Origin: Stieleria bergensis
GTDB lineage: Bacteria > Planctomycetota > Planctomycetia > Pirellulales > Pirellulaceae
Reading direction: 5' to 3'
NCBI GenBank assembly: GCA_007745635.1
Contig: CP036272.1
Span: 592,772-656,771, forward strand
DNA length: 64,000 nucleotides
A model generated the notes under the pieces. That model saw nothing but the letters and a program-made list of their open reading frames with translations. It did not search any database and had not been told where the DNA came from. A program made the position numbers and the translations under genes. This document shows positions 8,444 to 17,205 of the stretch, in pieces (position 1 is the stretch's first letter; every line of letters begins with the position of its first letter).

Positions 8444-9748
8444 ATGAATCGGCACAGGCTTTCCAAGATGCAGGATCGCTTGCTTGCCTCTGGTCCGCAG
8501 CATCGCAATCGGCTTCGCTGGATCTTGCTTTGTGCCATGCTGTTTGGTCTTGGCGACAGCCCGGTGTTGCCCGTGAATCCATTGGTTGCCACGGCAATCG
8601 CCCAGCGCCCCCAGTCATTGACTTTGACGTTCCAACAGCGCTGCCAATTGCCTCATGGTGCAGTGATTGAGCGTGTCCCGTTGCGTCAGGCGATTGATTC
8701 GGTTGCCAGGCCAGCCACGCCGACGTCGCTGAATGTCTGGTTGGATCGGTCGGTTAACCCGGATCAGTTGGTTACACCTGGGCCGCTGGGGCCTACACGC
8801 TTTGCGTCTCTGCAAGCGATCGCATCGGCGGCAGGTTGCCTGAGCGTTGCTGCGGGTGATTGCCTGATCATCGGACGGCCCGATTGGGTTGCCGCCATCG
8901 TGATGGAGCACCACCAAACGCTGGCAATACGTGCCAGTCGAGAGCGTCGGCGCATTGACATTCAATGGCCACAGTTGACGACACCTGAACAGGCTGTGGC
9001 TCTCTTGCGGCGCAAAGCACCGTGGGCAAAGTTGTCGCTACGAGAGCTTCCCCATGATTTATGGCCAGCGGTCAACTGGCAGCGTGTGTCGCCCGCGATG
9101 GCTTGGTTGTTGATCGAAGGGCAGTTTCTTGAGACAGCACAGATCGAAGGGAAGGCCAAGGTCGCTTTTCGGAAAGCGTATGGTGGTCCGTTTGCCGTGG
9201 CTGCCGCTCAACGCTCTGCGGAGGCTGTGGCGGACTTTCCGGTCACTGTTTCCGCCGGCGATGTCACGGTGACTGGTGACATCGAAACACACGCGCGATT
9301 CTGCGCACTGTGGCTGGGCGCCGCATCGCAGCAAGATCCACCGCAACTAAATCCGCGCAATCCAGCCGACCAGGGCAACCAGCCTGGGCAGCAAGATCAG
9401 CCCTCGGCCGGCGAGTCAATGGAGGATGTGGTCTCTCCGTCAAATCCAGGCGATGGCAGCGAACCTACAGTCGCTGTCATGGATCCATGGAAGGTGTTGC
9501 GCGCCGATCGCCGACAATTCACTTTGCAGGTGATAGATAAGCCAGCCGGGGCAGTGCTGTTGGCGTTGTTGCAAAATGCCGGCATTACCGCGGAGATCGA
9601 TCCGGAAGCGAATCAAGCGGCTCAGACGTTGGTCAATTTGCAAGATCGAGACCAGACGTTGGAGCAGTTAGTGCGCCAGGTTTTGCGGACCGCATCGTTA
9701 AAATTAACGGTTGGTGCGGGCAAAGCACGGGTCGTCCCTGCGGATTGA
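8444..9748 (+). CDS. secreted protein with C-terminal STN-like (secretin/TonB short N-terminal) domain
   Basis: The frame is open from 8213, but the best signal peptide follows ATG 8444: a basic stretch RLSKMQDRLLASG, then RNRLRWILLCAMLFGLG and an AIAQ cleavage site. From there the protein has 434 aa. Residues 55-290 show two repeats of a small alpha/beta arrangement without a family I recognise. A Gln/Pro/Gly/Asn-rich linker (about 300-345) follows. The last 80 residues read FTLQVIDKPAGAVLLALLQ...DQTLEQLVRQVLRTASLKL, the pattern of the STN domain found at the N-terminus of secretins and TonB receptors. Here it is at the C-terminus and no secretin barrel follows, so a periplasmic interaction role is the most that can be inferred. 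ATG 8468 is an alternative start. Confidence 0.68.
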   Translation: MNRHRLSKMQDRLLASGPQHRNRLRWILLCAMLFGLGDSPVLPVNPLVATAIAQRPQSLTLTFQQRCQLPHGAVIERVPLRQAIDSVARPATPTSLNVWLDRSVNPDQLVTPGPLGPTRFASLQAIASAAGCLSVAAGDCLIIGRPDWVAAIVMEHHQTLAIRASRERRRIDIQWPQLTTPEQAVALLRRKAPWAKLSLRELPHDLWPAVNWQRVSPAMAWLLIEGQFLETAQIEGKAKVAFRKAYGGPFAVAAAQRSAEAVADFPVTVSAGDVTVTGDIETHARFCALWLGAASQQDPPQLNPRNPADQGNQPGQQDQPSAGESMEDVVSPSNPGDGSEPTVAVMDPWKVLRADRRQFTLQVIDKPAGAVLLALLQNAGITAEIDPEANQAAQTLVNLQDRDQTLEQLVRQVLRTASLKLTVGAGKARVVPAD

Positions 9749-9843
9749 TTCCGAGCGCGTTTTTCGCTAAATCGACTGTGATCAAGGCTGCAGTGTTGCT
9801 ACCGTCTGTGGTTGCCGATGATTGCGACTTGTCTTGTCGCTCC

Positions 9844-9947
9844 CAGCCTGTTAACTCAGCCTGTTAACTCAGCCTGTTAACTCAGCCTGTTAACTCAGCC
9901 TGTTAACTCAGCCTGTTAACTCAGCCTGTTAACTCAGCCTGGCAACC
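9844..9947. repeat. intergenic 13-bp tandem repeat (7 perfect + 1 diverged copy)
   Basis: Seven identical copies of cagcctgttaact and an eighth diverged copy occupy the gap between the STN-domain gene (ends 9748) and the RNase Z-like gene (starts 9996). Each copy contains the palindrome GTTAAC, so the array presents evenly spaced palindromes 13 bp apart. No spacers, so not a CRISPR. Confidence 0.97.
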
Positions 9948-9995
9948 CAGCCCAGCTCATTCGTCTTCCGAACGGTTATTGGAGAACCATTAGCA

Positions 9996-10835
9996 ATGGT
10001 AGAGAACATCCCTTTGATTCGTCATTGTCATGATGGACTGACGATTGAGGGTTATTCACGTGCAGCGGTCCAAACGTGTTGGCGACTGAACGAATTGAAA
10101 TTGCTGTTTGATGTCGGTGCTCACCCATGGGACTTCATTGGTACGCCGACGTTGTTCATCAGCCATGCGCACTTGGATCACATTGCTGCACTGCCGTCTT
10201 ATGTGTCTCGGCGACGAATGATGAAGATGGAACCTCCGGTGGTCTATTTGCCTGATTCGGCGGTGGATGATGCCTGGGAGATGTTGCAATCGTTTCGTCG
10301 GTTGGATCGAGGCAGTATGCCTTGCGAGCTGATTGGCATCAAAGCCGGTGATGAAATCGAGCACGGTCGAGAATACTTGGTGCGCGCCTTTCCCATGCGT
10401 CACACGATCACCGCCTTGGGGTTCGTGGTGTACCAGCTGCGCAACAAGCTGAAGCCCGAGTTCTTGAAGTTGTCCGGTGCTGAGATTCGCGACCTCAAGC
10501 AAAATGGCACGGAAATCACCACTGAACAACAGGTGCCGATCTTTGCCTACACCGGAGACACGTCACCACGTGGTTTAGATAACAATCCAGAGTTCTATCA
10601 AGCCAAAGTGCTGATCAGTGAGATCACCTTTGTCGCGCCTGAGCACCGCAAGGACTTGATTCACAAACATGGTCACATGCATGTGGATGATTATCGCGCT
10701 CGAGCGGACCAGTTTGCTAATGAGTTAATCGTTGGGGGGCACTTGAGCACGCGTTATCACGACAAGCAAGTGGAGACCCTGGTCCAACGAGCACTGCCAG
10801 GCATGCTGGATGATCGGCTCAAGCTGTGGATCTAA
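9996..10835 (+). CDS. metallo-beta-lactamase-fold hydrolase, RNase Z-like
   Basis: A 279-aa cytoplasmic protein. The metal-binding signature SHAHLDH (His57, His59, Asp61, His62) is followed by MRHTITALG (third His ligand), YTGDTS (bridging Asp) and GHLSTRYHD (terminal His). That order, and especially the C-terminal H-x-S-x-R-Y motif, match the tRNase Z branch of the superfamily, which trims tRNA 3' trailers. The neighbouring tRNA-Ser lacks encoded CCA, so such an activity is needed in this organism. At 279 aa it is somewhat shorter than bacterial RNase Z (about 305-330) and lacks an obvious exosite arm, so it could also be a related phosphodiesterase. It converges with the zinc-ribbon gene, 9 nt apart. 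Confidence 0.82.
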   Translation: MVENIPLIRHCHDGLTIEGYSRAAVQTCWRLNELKLLFDVGAHPWDFIGTPTLFISHAHLDHIAALPSYVSRRRMMKMEPPVVYLPDSAVDDAWEMLQSFRRLDRGSMPCELIGIKAGDEIEHGREYLVRAFPMRHTITALGFVVYQLRNKLKPEFLKLSGAEIRDLKQNGTEITTEQQVPIFAYTGDTSPRGLDNNPEFYQAKVLISEITFVAPEHRKDLIHKHGHMHVDDYRARADQFANELIVGGHLSTRYHDKQVETLVQRALPGMLDDRLKLWI

Positions 10836-10844
10836 GCTGTGGCA

Positions 10845-11798
10845 TTACCGCACCGTTTGCATGCCCAGTGATTCGATCCCGCAGTAACAACGCAGGGCAA
10901 CCGTGCACAGCAGGGCCGCAAACGGCAACGTGACGACCAAGCCGATACCAAACAGGCCAAAGCCCAGGGCGATGCAGCCCGCGATCCAGCATCCAATCAA
11001 AAACGATGTCAGTGGATTGGCGGTGCTGATCTGTAGGCTGATCATCAAGTTCTGCTGCCGGAACCCGGTTGCCTCGCACAGTGGTAACAACGGCCAAAGC
11101 ACCGTCAGCGAGCCGATCGACAACAGCAGGCCAATCAGCGAGGACAAGCCAATGCTGACGGTGCTGCCCACTGCAGAGGATTGAGCCGTCATCTGTGACG
11201 CGACGACCGGCACGCTGATGGCGATTGCTTGAGCGACCAACAGGCAAAGCGTCGCCAAGCTGGTGGCGATCAAGCCGTTGAATGATTGCGATGGGGCATC
11301 CGAGGGATCTGTTTTTGGCTCCCCTGCCGCATGGTCGGTTACTTTTCTCGCACGCAAGAATGCCTGCCAAGCAACAAAGCAAAGTGTCAAGGCAATCACT
11401 GGCGAATAGAAGTACAGCCAGCTGATGTCTGCTTTGGGGTTGTCAATCAGCGTCTGATTCGCCTCCAGGATTGGCATCACGATCAACGCCATCATCACCA
11501 CCGCTGGAATCAAAAACCAGGCTAACAAGTACCCGTAATGTCGGCGCAATAAGGCAAAGGCCAGCGACGTGATCATCTCAATTCGAATGTTTGGCAGCGT
11601 CTGATCACGATGGTGCTCGCTCAGTAGGTTGCGCACTTGCTGCACCGGCGTTGCAATGTGTTGTTGCAACGTCGACGCGGTGAAGCTGGCGTTGCAGGCC
11701 GGGCAAAACGATGATCGACCTTGCGCCGAAAGCGGAAGCTCCAAGACGGCTTCGCAGGCAGGGCAAAGTTGCTGAAATGAATCCATGGTGTCAGTCAT
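10845..11798 (-). CDS. zinc-ribbon multi-pass membrane protein
   Basis: From ATG 11798 the protein has 317 aa. The N-terminal 40 residues carry two Cys pairs (LCPACEAVLELP and FCPACNASF), a treble-clef or zinc-ribbon of the kind found at the N-terminus of many planctomycete membrane proteins. About six hydrophobic segments follow (for example YLLAWFLIPAVVMMALIVM, GLIATSLATLCLLVAQAIAI and LIGCWIAGCIALGFGLFGIG). The frame is open further upstream to 11843, but the extra 15 residues are unlike a protein start; ATG 11786 is a second option. Function unknown. It is the last gene of a co-directional minus-strand group, 51 nt after the NosR-like gene. Confidence 0.7.
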   Translation of the reverse strand: MTDTMDSFQQLCPACEAVLELPLSAQGRSSFCPACNASFTASTLQQHIATPVQQVRNLLSEHHRDQTLPNIRIEMITSLAFALLRRHYGYLLAWFLIPAVVMMALIVMPILEANQTLIDNPKADISWLYFYSPVIALTLCFVAWQAFLRARKVTDHAAGEPKTDPSDAPSQSFNGLIATSLATLCLLVAQAIAISVPVVASQMTAQSSAVGSTVSIGLSSLIGLLLSIGSLTVLWPLLPLCEATGFRQQNLMISLQISTANPLTSFLIGCWIAGCIALGFGLFGIGLVVTLPFAALLCTVALRCYCGIESLGMQTVR

Positions 11799-11849
11799 TT
11801 GCCCAGTTAGACAGTAAGAGTGGTCACAGCGCGTCTGCAACAACGAATG

Positions 11850-13631
11850 TTAAATGCGAACGCAAATGGCTAGCACTAGCAGCGTGACGGCAGTCGCATC
11901 AGCCCATGTTAGTTTGTCACTTCTGGCGTTGCGACGCAAGTAATCCAGCATTCGACCTGTTGGGCACCCCAGTCGGCAGTAGGCCATCGGGATCTTCGCT
12001 GAAATCGCTAGCGTCACCAGTGCGAACACAATGGCGGTTATTGGAGCAATGCCAAGCAGGTAGGCATGAAACGGTTCCCAGCTGGAGAGGTCCGCCTGCG
12101 GTCTGAACAGCAGCATCACATAGGCCGCTGTCAGCGAACCACCAGGCAAAATGAGCAATGCTTTTTGTAGCCGTTTGGTCCGCTTGGCGGCGCTGTGTTG
12201 CTGAGCCTTGCTGGTGCGTTTTCGCTTGCGTCGTAAGAGCTGCTGGGCCGCCCCGTGTGGGCAGAGGTGATTGCAATAGGGATTGCTTTTGCCCAGCGGC
12301 GGAGACAGGATCGCGATGGCCACCACGGCGGCCAGGACTGGAGCGATTCGCCAAGGGATGCCACCCTGTGCCCAACCAGCAACCAACGCCAATGACACCA
12401 GGTTGCCCGCCCATAAACCGATCACTGCGATCACCGTCACAAGCCAGGTCCGGCGAAAGGCAGCATTGCGAAACCAGGAGAAATGCCGCAGCAACGGCAG
12501 GGCCAGGATCAACAGCAGGCAACACAGATCCGCCCAGCGCATCGTGTGCAGCCATGGCTGGATCACATCTTGCCAAGCTTTGGCGGTCCAGGGGCGTGAT
12601 TGTTTTGCCGCGTGTTGGATCGCGGCTTGTTTTTCCAGTTGCCATTTTCGGACGCTGCGCACCAAGGTTTCCGCCACCGCCAGGCTGGTCATCGTCGCTC
12701 CGGAAACGCCTTCGACACCCGCTTCTTGCAGGTCGAATGTGGCTAGTTCTGAAAGCGTCTTGCCTTTGAAGATCGCCCAGAAACCGTACTCCGTTCGGCA
12801 GTATCGCACATAGGGTTCGTTGTCGTAGGAGGTCAAGATTTGCAGCTGGCTGATCTTGGCGGGTTCGCCGTCCGTACTGGCTGGCAACCACAGCAGTACA
12901 TCGGTGGGGCCCTGATAGCCGGCGACATCATCGGCAAAGTCAGCTGTTCGCAGTAAACGACCAATCGTCTGTCCCTGTTTGTCGTCGACACGGTACAGCA
13001 GGTCTTCTTTGGCAATGGAGTTGGCTTCAGCAAAGTACGTTTGGACGGTTCCCAGTAACAGTGGTTCCTGGAAAATCAGTGACTCGCGTTGGCCACCGAT
13101 CCGTTGCAAGATCCCTTCGCTAATCGCCATCGACGTCAGCGTTGCCCCTGAAACAGCATCGATTGATTGATCGCTTGGCGGGCCCGACCATGTCCAGTTT
13201 TGAAACTGAGTAAAGAAGTCAGCATCCTGACGAACGGCTTCCACGTGCTCCACTGTATCGTCGCTGCTCAACAGCGCCACGCCCAGCATCATGTCATTGG
13301 TGTCAAGCACCAGTAGACTGTTGCTTGGTCCGCGATAGCCGACGGCATCCGCTGCTTGGGGGAGCGTTGTGCCTGCTCGGCCGAGCAGTTTCCCCTGGGC
13401 ATCATAAAAGGGCCAGAATCCATTGGAGTCGCTTTGCGGGCCGATCGCGTCGGCTCCGCTGGCGATCGCTTGGATGGCCTTCAGCGGAGGCGCCAAGATC
13501 TCAGTGGAATCGGAACCCTGCGAAAGCGTTCGTTGTTGGACGGGGCTGGGCAGCAGCAACAGCAAGCTGGCAACCAGTGCCAAGCGTAACCCATGAATCA
13601 GTGCAGCAAGTTTTCGACGAGGCGGTGCCAT
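11850..13631 (-). CDS. NosR-like membrane protein: two FMN-binding domains plus Fe-S polyferredoxin-type membrane part
   Basis: A 593-aa protein. A signal-anchor (LRLALVASLLLLL) exports two tandem FMN-binding domains of the NqrC/RnfG/NosR type. Each ends in the flavinylation-like motif SGATLT (161-166) and SGATMT (310-315), where Thr carries covalent FMN in characterised relatives. Five or six TM helices follow (370-545), with two cytoplasmic cysteine motifs CNHLCPHG (Cys453, Cys457) and CRLGCPTG (Cys552, Cys556), as in NosR/NapH/RnfE-type electron-transfer proteins. It probably moves electrons across the membrane to an exported acceptor. No nosZ, nap or rnf genes are visible nearby, so the partner is unknown. 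Each Cys motif offers two Cys, fewer than a full ferredoxin domain. The doubled FMN domain distinguishes it from canonical single-domain NosR. Confidence 0.85.
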   Translation of the reverse strand: MAPPRRKLAALIHGLRLALVASLLLLLPSPVQQRTLSQGSDSTEILAPPLKAIQAIASGADAIGPQSDSNGFWPFYDAQGKLLGRAGTTLPQAADAVGYRGPSNSLLVLDTNDMMLGVALLSSDDTVEHVEAVRQDADFFTQFQNWTWSGPPSDQSIDAVSGATLTSMAISEGILQRIGGQRESLIFQEPLLLGTVQTYFAEANSIAKEDLLYRVDDKQGQTIGRLLRTADFADDVAGYQGPTDVLLWLPASTDGEPAKISQLQILTSYDNEPYVRYCRTEYGFWAIFKGKTLSELATFDLQEAGVEGVSGATMTSLAVAETLVRSVRKWQLEKQAAIQHAAKQSRPWTAKAWQDVIQPWLHTMRWADLCCLLLILALPLLRHFSWFRNAAFRRTWLVTVIAVIGLWAGNLVSLALVAGWAQGGIPWRIAPVLAAVVAIAILSPPLGKSNPYCNHLCPHGAAQQLLRRKRKRTSKAQQHSAAKRTKRLQKALLILPGGSLTAAYVMLLFRPQADLSSWEPFHAYLLGIAPITAIVFALVTLAISAKIPMAYCRLGCPTGRMLDYLRRNARSDKLTWADATAVTLLVLAICVRI

Positions 13632-13704
13632 ATCCGAAGGAGACTCGATTCTCTAGCAAGGCGTTCAGCGGACGCAAGGCAAACGAGTTGCGTTGCTGGA
13701 TGCG

Positions 13705-14397
13705 TCAGTGAAGTGGTGGGCGAGCATGGTGCCGGCGTATTTGATTGATCCATTGCAGCGCTGGAGCATAAGATCGGATCAATTTTGTGATCTGACTGGT
13801 CGATGCCTTCCATGGCTTGCACAGTAGGCTGGGTTGGCCACCGGCGACCCAGAGGTCATTGAGCAGCAAAGCCAAAACAGCCGGTCGGTCTGGATTGCGC
13901 TCTCCGAGTCGCAGATCGGCTCGATGATACTTCGCTCGCAAATCAGTTTCCAATGTTGGGGGCGAAAACGTCAAGGGTGCTTCCGGCCGATGGGCAGCCG
14001 AAGAGGCTTGCTCGCCAGGCATGACCATTGGGACGATTGGGCTGGCAGTGCGCACGGAAACTGCCATCACGAATCGTAATCGCTGCAGCGCAACCTCTCG
14101 GTTTTTCACTTGACTGCGTCGCTCGGTCGCTTCGGCACCGACATCGGTTGGGCGATGAACCAGAAAGACGCCGCTGCTGGTTTTGTTGCGATGCTGTCCG
14201 CCCGGTCCACTGCGGCGCTGGGCGCGGAACTCGCACTGCTGGTTCAATTCGTTTGTGCTTAACAAGCTGGGATGCGTGTCTTGGAACAAGCGGCACTCAA
14301 GCCGTTCTGATTCAGCAGGAAATTGCGCCTCCCCACGCTGTGCTTCGCGGCTTTGTGCTGCGCCACTTTCCGCGGAGCGATCGGTGCGTTTGGCCAT
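13705..14397 (-). CDS. GGQ-domain release-factor-like protein (RF-1 domain, ArfB/PrfH-like)
   Basis: A 230-aa protein with the peptidyl-tRNA hydrolysis motif RRSGPGGQHRNKTSSGV (Gly66, Gly67, Gln68) followed by VFLVHRPTDV and RSQVKNREVALQRL, the standard RF-1 domain core. The stop-codon-recognition domains of RF1/RF2 are missing, so it resembles stand-alone GGQ proteins such as ArfB that rescue stalled ribosomes. The C-terminal 100 residues differ from ArfB's short basic tail: LGERNPDRPAVLALLLNDLW followed by a basic WINQIRRHHARPPLH end. It starts 15 nt after glutamate dehydrogenase on the same strand and is probably cotranscribed with it. Ribosome rescue is inferred from the family, not shown here. 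Confidence 0.85.
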   Translation of the reverse strand: MAKRTDRSAESGAAQSREAQRGEAQFPAESERLECRLFQDTHPSLLSTNELNQQCEFRAQRRSGPGGQHRNKTSSGVFLVHRPTDVGAEATERRSQVKNREVALQRLRFVMAVSVRTASPIVPMVMPGEQASSAAHRPEAPLTFSPPTLETDLRAKYHRADLRLGERNPDRPAVLALLLNDLWVAGGQPSLLCKPWKASTSQITKLIRSYAPALQWINQIRRHHARPPLH

Positions 14398-14412
14398 GGG
14401 CGGTGCGTTTTC

Positions 14413-15660
14413 CTAGACGGACGTCATGCCGGCGAGCTTGGACGCGTTCAAGACCCGTCCGATGCCCAGGTAGTAAGCAGCGGTTCGCAAGGAAACATTC
14501 TTCGACTGCGCGACTTGCCAAACTTGTTCAAAGGAATTTGACAGTGTGTGGTCAAGTTCTTGACGCACGCGATCAAGCGTCCAGCGGTAGTGTTGGCGAT
14601 TCTGTACCCATTCAAAGTAACTCACCGTCACACCGCCCGCGTTGGCTAAAATGTCTGGCAAGACCGTCACGCCACGCTCATTCAATTGATCATCGGCGTC
14701 GGGCTCAATCGGTTCATTGGCGGCTTCAATGATGACCTTCGCTGAAATGTGATCCACATTGGACGCGTTGATCACACCACCCAGAGCGGCTGGGATCAGG
14801 ATGTCGATCTCAGGCAGCGTTAGCAAGTCATCCACTGGCAGCACTTCGCAGCGATTGAAACCGTGCAAGGTTCCGTCCGGATTGTTTAGCTTGTGGTGCA
14901 AGACAGCTCCCATGTCCAGCCCCTCTGGATCATAATAGGTTCCCGTCATGTCGCTTAGGGCAATGATGGTGAACATCGATTCATGCAGAAACTTGGCGGC
15001 ATGTGAACCGACATTGCCAAAGCCTTGAATCGCGACCTTGGTGTCAGCAGGCTTCATGCCCAGGCGATTGCAGGTCTTGATGGTCAGCGTGCCCACGCCG
15101 CGGCCGGTGGCTTCTTCACGGCCGACGGCGCCGTATTCTTCGACCGGTTTGCCGGTGATCACCGCTGGATGAAAGCCGTGGTACTTTTCCCATTGGTTAC
15201 GGAACCAGGACATGACCAGATGATCGGTGCCCATGTCGGGAGCTGGGATATCGGTGTCAGGGCCAACGATGTCATGAATCTGGTCCACAAAGGCTCGCGT
15301 CAAGTGTTCCAGTTCACGAGTGCTGAGCTGTTTGGGGTCCACGCCGATGCCGCCTTTGGCGCCGCCATAGGGAAGGTTGGCGACGGCGGTTTTCCAAGTC
15401 ATCAGGCTAGCCAGTGACCGGGTTTCATCCAAATCGACTTCGGGATGGAATCGCAGACCGCCCTTCATGGGACCACGGCTCTTGTTGTGCTGGACACGAA
15501 AGCCAACAAACGTGCCCAGTGAACCGTCATCGCGTTCGATCGTCACTTGGACTTGGATCTCACGACGAGGCATCAGCAGCGCCTGGCGCATGTGGTCGTC
15601 GATTTCTAACAAGTCGGCGGCGCGATGAAAGTACTTGCTGGTCGATTCAAAGGCTTTCAT
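14413..15660 (-). CDS. gdhA: glutamate dehydrogenase (Glu/Leu/Phe/Val dehydrogenase family)
   Basis: A 415-aa cytoplasmic enzyme interconverting glutamate and 2-oxoglutarate plus ammonia with NAD(P). The N-terminal catalytic domain shows PMKGGLRFHPEV (Lys66), TWKTAVANLPYGGAKGG (Lys90 and catalytic Lys102) and PAPDMGT (catalytic Asp142). The nucleotide domain shows GFGNVGS (from residue 213), then LIPAALGGVIN and ILANAGGVTVSYFEWVQN. Length matches the ~415-430-aa hexameric NAD-type enzymes (RocG/GudB-like) rather than the ~450-aa E. coli type; the cofactor is therefore more likely NAD (inference). It heads a minus-strand run of four genes, with 225 nt of upstream sequence for its promoter. Confidence 0.95.
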   Translation of the reverse strand: MKAFESTSKYFHRAADLLEIDDHMRQALLMPRREIQVQVTIERDDGSLGTFVGFRVQHNKSRGPMKGGLRFHPEVDLDETRSLASLMTWKTAVANLPYGGAKGGIGVDPKQLSTRELEHLTRAFVDQIHDIVGPDTDIPAPDMGTDHLVMSWFRNQWEKYHGFHPAVITGKPVEEYGAVGREEATGRGVGTLTIKTCNRLGMKPADTKVAIQGFGNVGSHAAKFLHESMFTIIALSDMTGTYYDPEGLDMGAVLHHKLNNPDGTLHGFNRCEVLPVDDLLTLPEIDILIPAALGGVINASNVDHISAKVIIEAANEPIEPDADDQLNERGVTVLPDILANAGGVTVSYFEWVQNRQHYRWTLDRVRQELDHTLSNSFEQVWQVAQSKNVSLRTAAYYLGIGRVLNASKLAGMTSV

Positions 15661-15885
15661 GACTTCACTCGGGCATTCATGGTTGGTGATGATGGATCAA
15701 TCGCAGGAGCCTGACTGCGGACGGGCAGGGTGCAGCATCGCCAGATAAGGTGCCTTCATGCTGCATTGAAGGTTCCCTTGCGCACCATTCATCATAGGTT
15801 CTTCGGCAAGTTGTTGTCGTCGTCGGGAGCGATTGGCGCGAAGATTTCCTGCGGGTTCGCACTCGGTCGATCTGGCGAAGCGTCG

Positions 15886-16878
15886 CTAAGCGGCGACGGG
15901 CTGATCAGAGAGCTGGAAACGAACGGCGCTTCGACGTTTGGGGGCTTGCCCGCGCTGCTGTTCTTGCTGATAGATCGCGATCACACGGCGCTTGACGTCG
16001 ACCTCTTCTGGCAACCACTGAGTCACAGTTCCCGTACGATAGTATTCCTGTTTCAGTTCGTTGACTTGGTACTGGTTGAAGCGACTTTGAAACAGGTTCT
16101 TGGCCGCGATCCAAGGCGTCTTGCTCAGGGCACTGAAGTATCCGCGATGGAACGCCGTCGGCTTGACGGCGTGGCCGGCGATCGCTTGAGCGTCCGCGGT
16201 GGCACGCTCCAAAACTTGGCTGAGCGTCGTCAGGGCCAGTGAGAAAAGCTCGGCTAGCAAATCCATGCTGGTCGACGTTAAGCCTGCGGTGGGTGATTGC
16301 GGTCCGTCGTCGAACACGTAATGGTCCATCAGGTCGTCGCAGCGCTCATGCGCAAATTCGGCACCCGCCAGCATGCAACCGCCCAGCCAGCCAACCTGTG
16401 TGGAAAGATCAAGATGAATGCTGAAGTCCCCACGCTGGCAACGCTGATAAATCTTGCCGTAGTGCTTTCGGATGCTACTTTCCAGCGGCAGGTGAACGAG
16501 CGCTTCGCGATCGTTGCTGACGGTGTGCAACGGCTGTAACACATCGGTCAGATAATGGGAGAGGATCCCAAACGCATGCGCCGCATCGGCGTACTGTCGC
16601 ATCGCGATGTAGGTCACCAAACGGTCGTACCATTGGTGTGCAACACGCGGTGCGCCGCCCCATGAGCCCTGATCAACGTGAATGTTGTGGTTATGAAAGT
16701 CACGGAATCGTTGGTCCGGATCGACCGCGCCGCGTAACAAGCGACGGTGATGCTGTAGAAACCAGCACGCTAGGTTTTTCGCCTGGGGCGTCTGGACCAG
16801 CGGCAAGCAATCCAGCGCAAAGCGATGATGCGTGCTGGTGCAATGAGTGTTTCGAATCAGTGAATAAAGTTTGTTCAT
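15886..16878 (-). CDS. zinc-dependent phospholipase C-like protein
   Basis: The frame is open from 17058, but the first 60 codons give a Cys/Arg-rich sequence unlike a protein. From ATG 16878 the 330-aa product starts MNKLYSLIRNTHCTSTHHRF. Metal ligands of the S1/P1 nuclease-phospholipase C fold are visible: the early His pair (17, 18), the His-rich DFHNHNIHVDQGSWGG, and the hallmark AHAFGILSHYLTDVLQPLHT (His101, His108, Asp112, His118). Proteins of this type cleave phosphate esters with three zinc ions. No signal peptide is present, unlike classical secreted PLC, so a cytoplasmic substrate is possible. The tail (from about residue 270) is basic and lacks homology I recognise. Confidence 0.8.
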   Translation of the reverse strand: MNKLYSLIRNTHCTSTHHRFALDCLPLVQTPQAKNLACWFLQHHRRLLRGAVDPDQRFRDFHNHNIHVDQGSWGGAPRVAHQWYDRLVTYIAMRQYADAAHAFGILSHYLTDVLQPLHTVSNDREALVHLPLESSIRKHYGKIYQRCQRGDFSIHLDLSTQVGWLGGCMLAGAEFAHERCDDLMDHYVFDDGPQSPTAGLTSTSMDLLAELFSLALTTLSQVLERATADAQAIAGHAVKPTAFHRGYFSALSKTPWIAAKNLFQSRFNQYQVNELKQEYYRTGTVTQWLPEEVDVKRRVIAIYQQEQQRGQAPKRRSAVRFQLSDQPVAA

Positions 16879-17095
16879 CGGCCACATCGATTCATCAGCG
16901 CAAGATCGAAACGCTACCGTACGCCTTGAGGCTCTGCGGCCACAAGAGCGAAAGCAAGGCTTGAGCGATTCACACGCGAGATTCCCTTGGCAATCCGCCC
17001 TGGATTGGCGGTTCAGGGCCCTGGAGGAGCATTTCTGGTACGAGCAGCACAGGCACATGCTCAGCGGCGGGAAGTTCTGTGCCTCTCAGCTCAGT

Positions 17096-17205
17096 GGCTC
17101 TGAGACACAGCGGCTCTGAGACACAGCGGCTCTGAGACACAGCGGCTCTGAGACACAGCGGCTCTGAGACACAGCGGCCTGAGACACAGCGGCCTGAGAC
17201 ACAGC
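17096..17205. repeat. intergenic 16/15-bp tandem repeat (7 copies)
   Basis: Five perfect copies of the 16-bp unit ggctctgagacacagc are followed by two copies of a 15-bp variant (ggcctgagacacagc). The array lies in the 464-nt divergent gap between the phospholipase-like gene (minus, starts 16878) and the DinB-like gene (plus, starts 17343). The rest of the gap shows no gene. Confidence 0.97.

Noticed and set aside
7866-8447. Plus-strand frame overlapping the STN gene start (ATGA)
   Set aside because: The overlap is suggestive, but the product is Cys/Arg-rich with no domain; the overlap may be chance.
9844-9947. CRISPR array
   Set aside because: The 13-bp units are contiguous with no spacers, and no cas genes are present.
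16879-17058. 60-codon N-terminal extension of the phospholipase-like gene
   Set aside because: The Cys/Arg-rich translation lacks signal-peptide character; the conserved protein begins at ATG 16878.
17096-17205. CRISPR array
   Set aside because: The 15-16-bp units are contiguous with no spacers.
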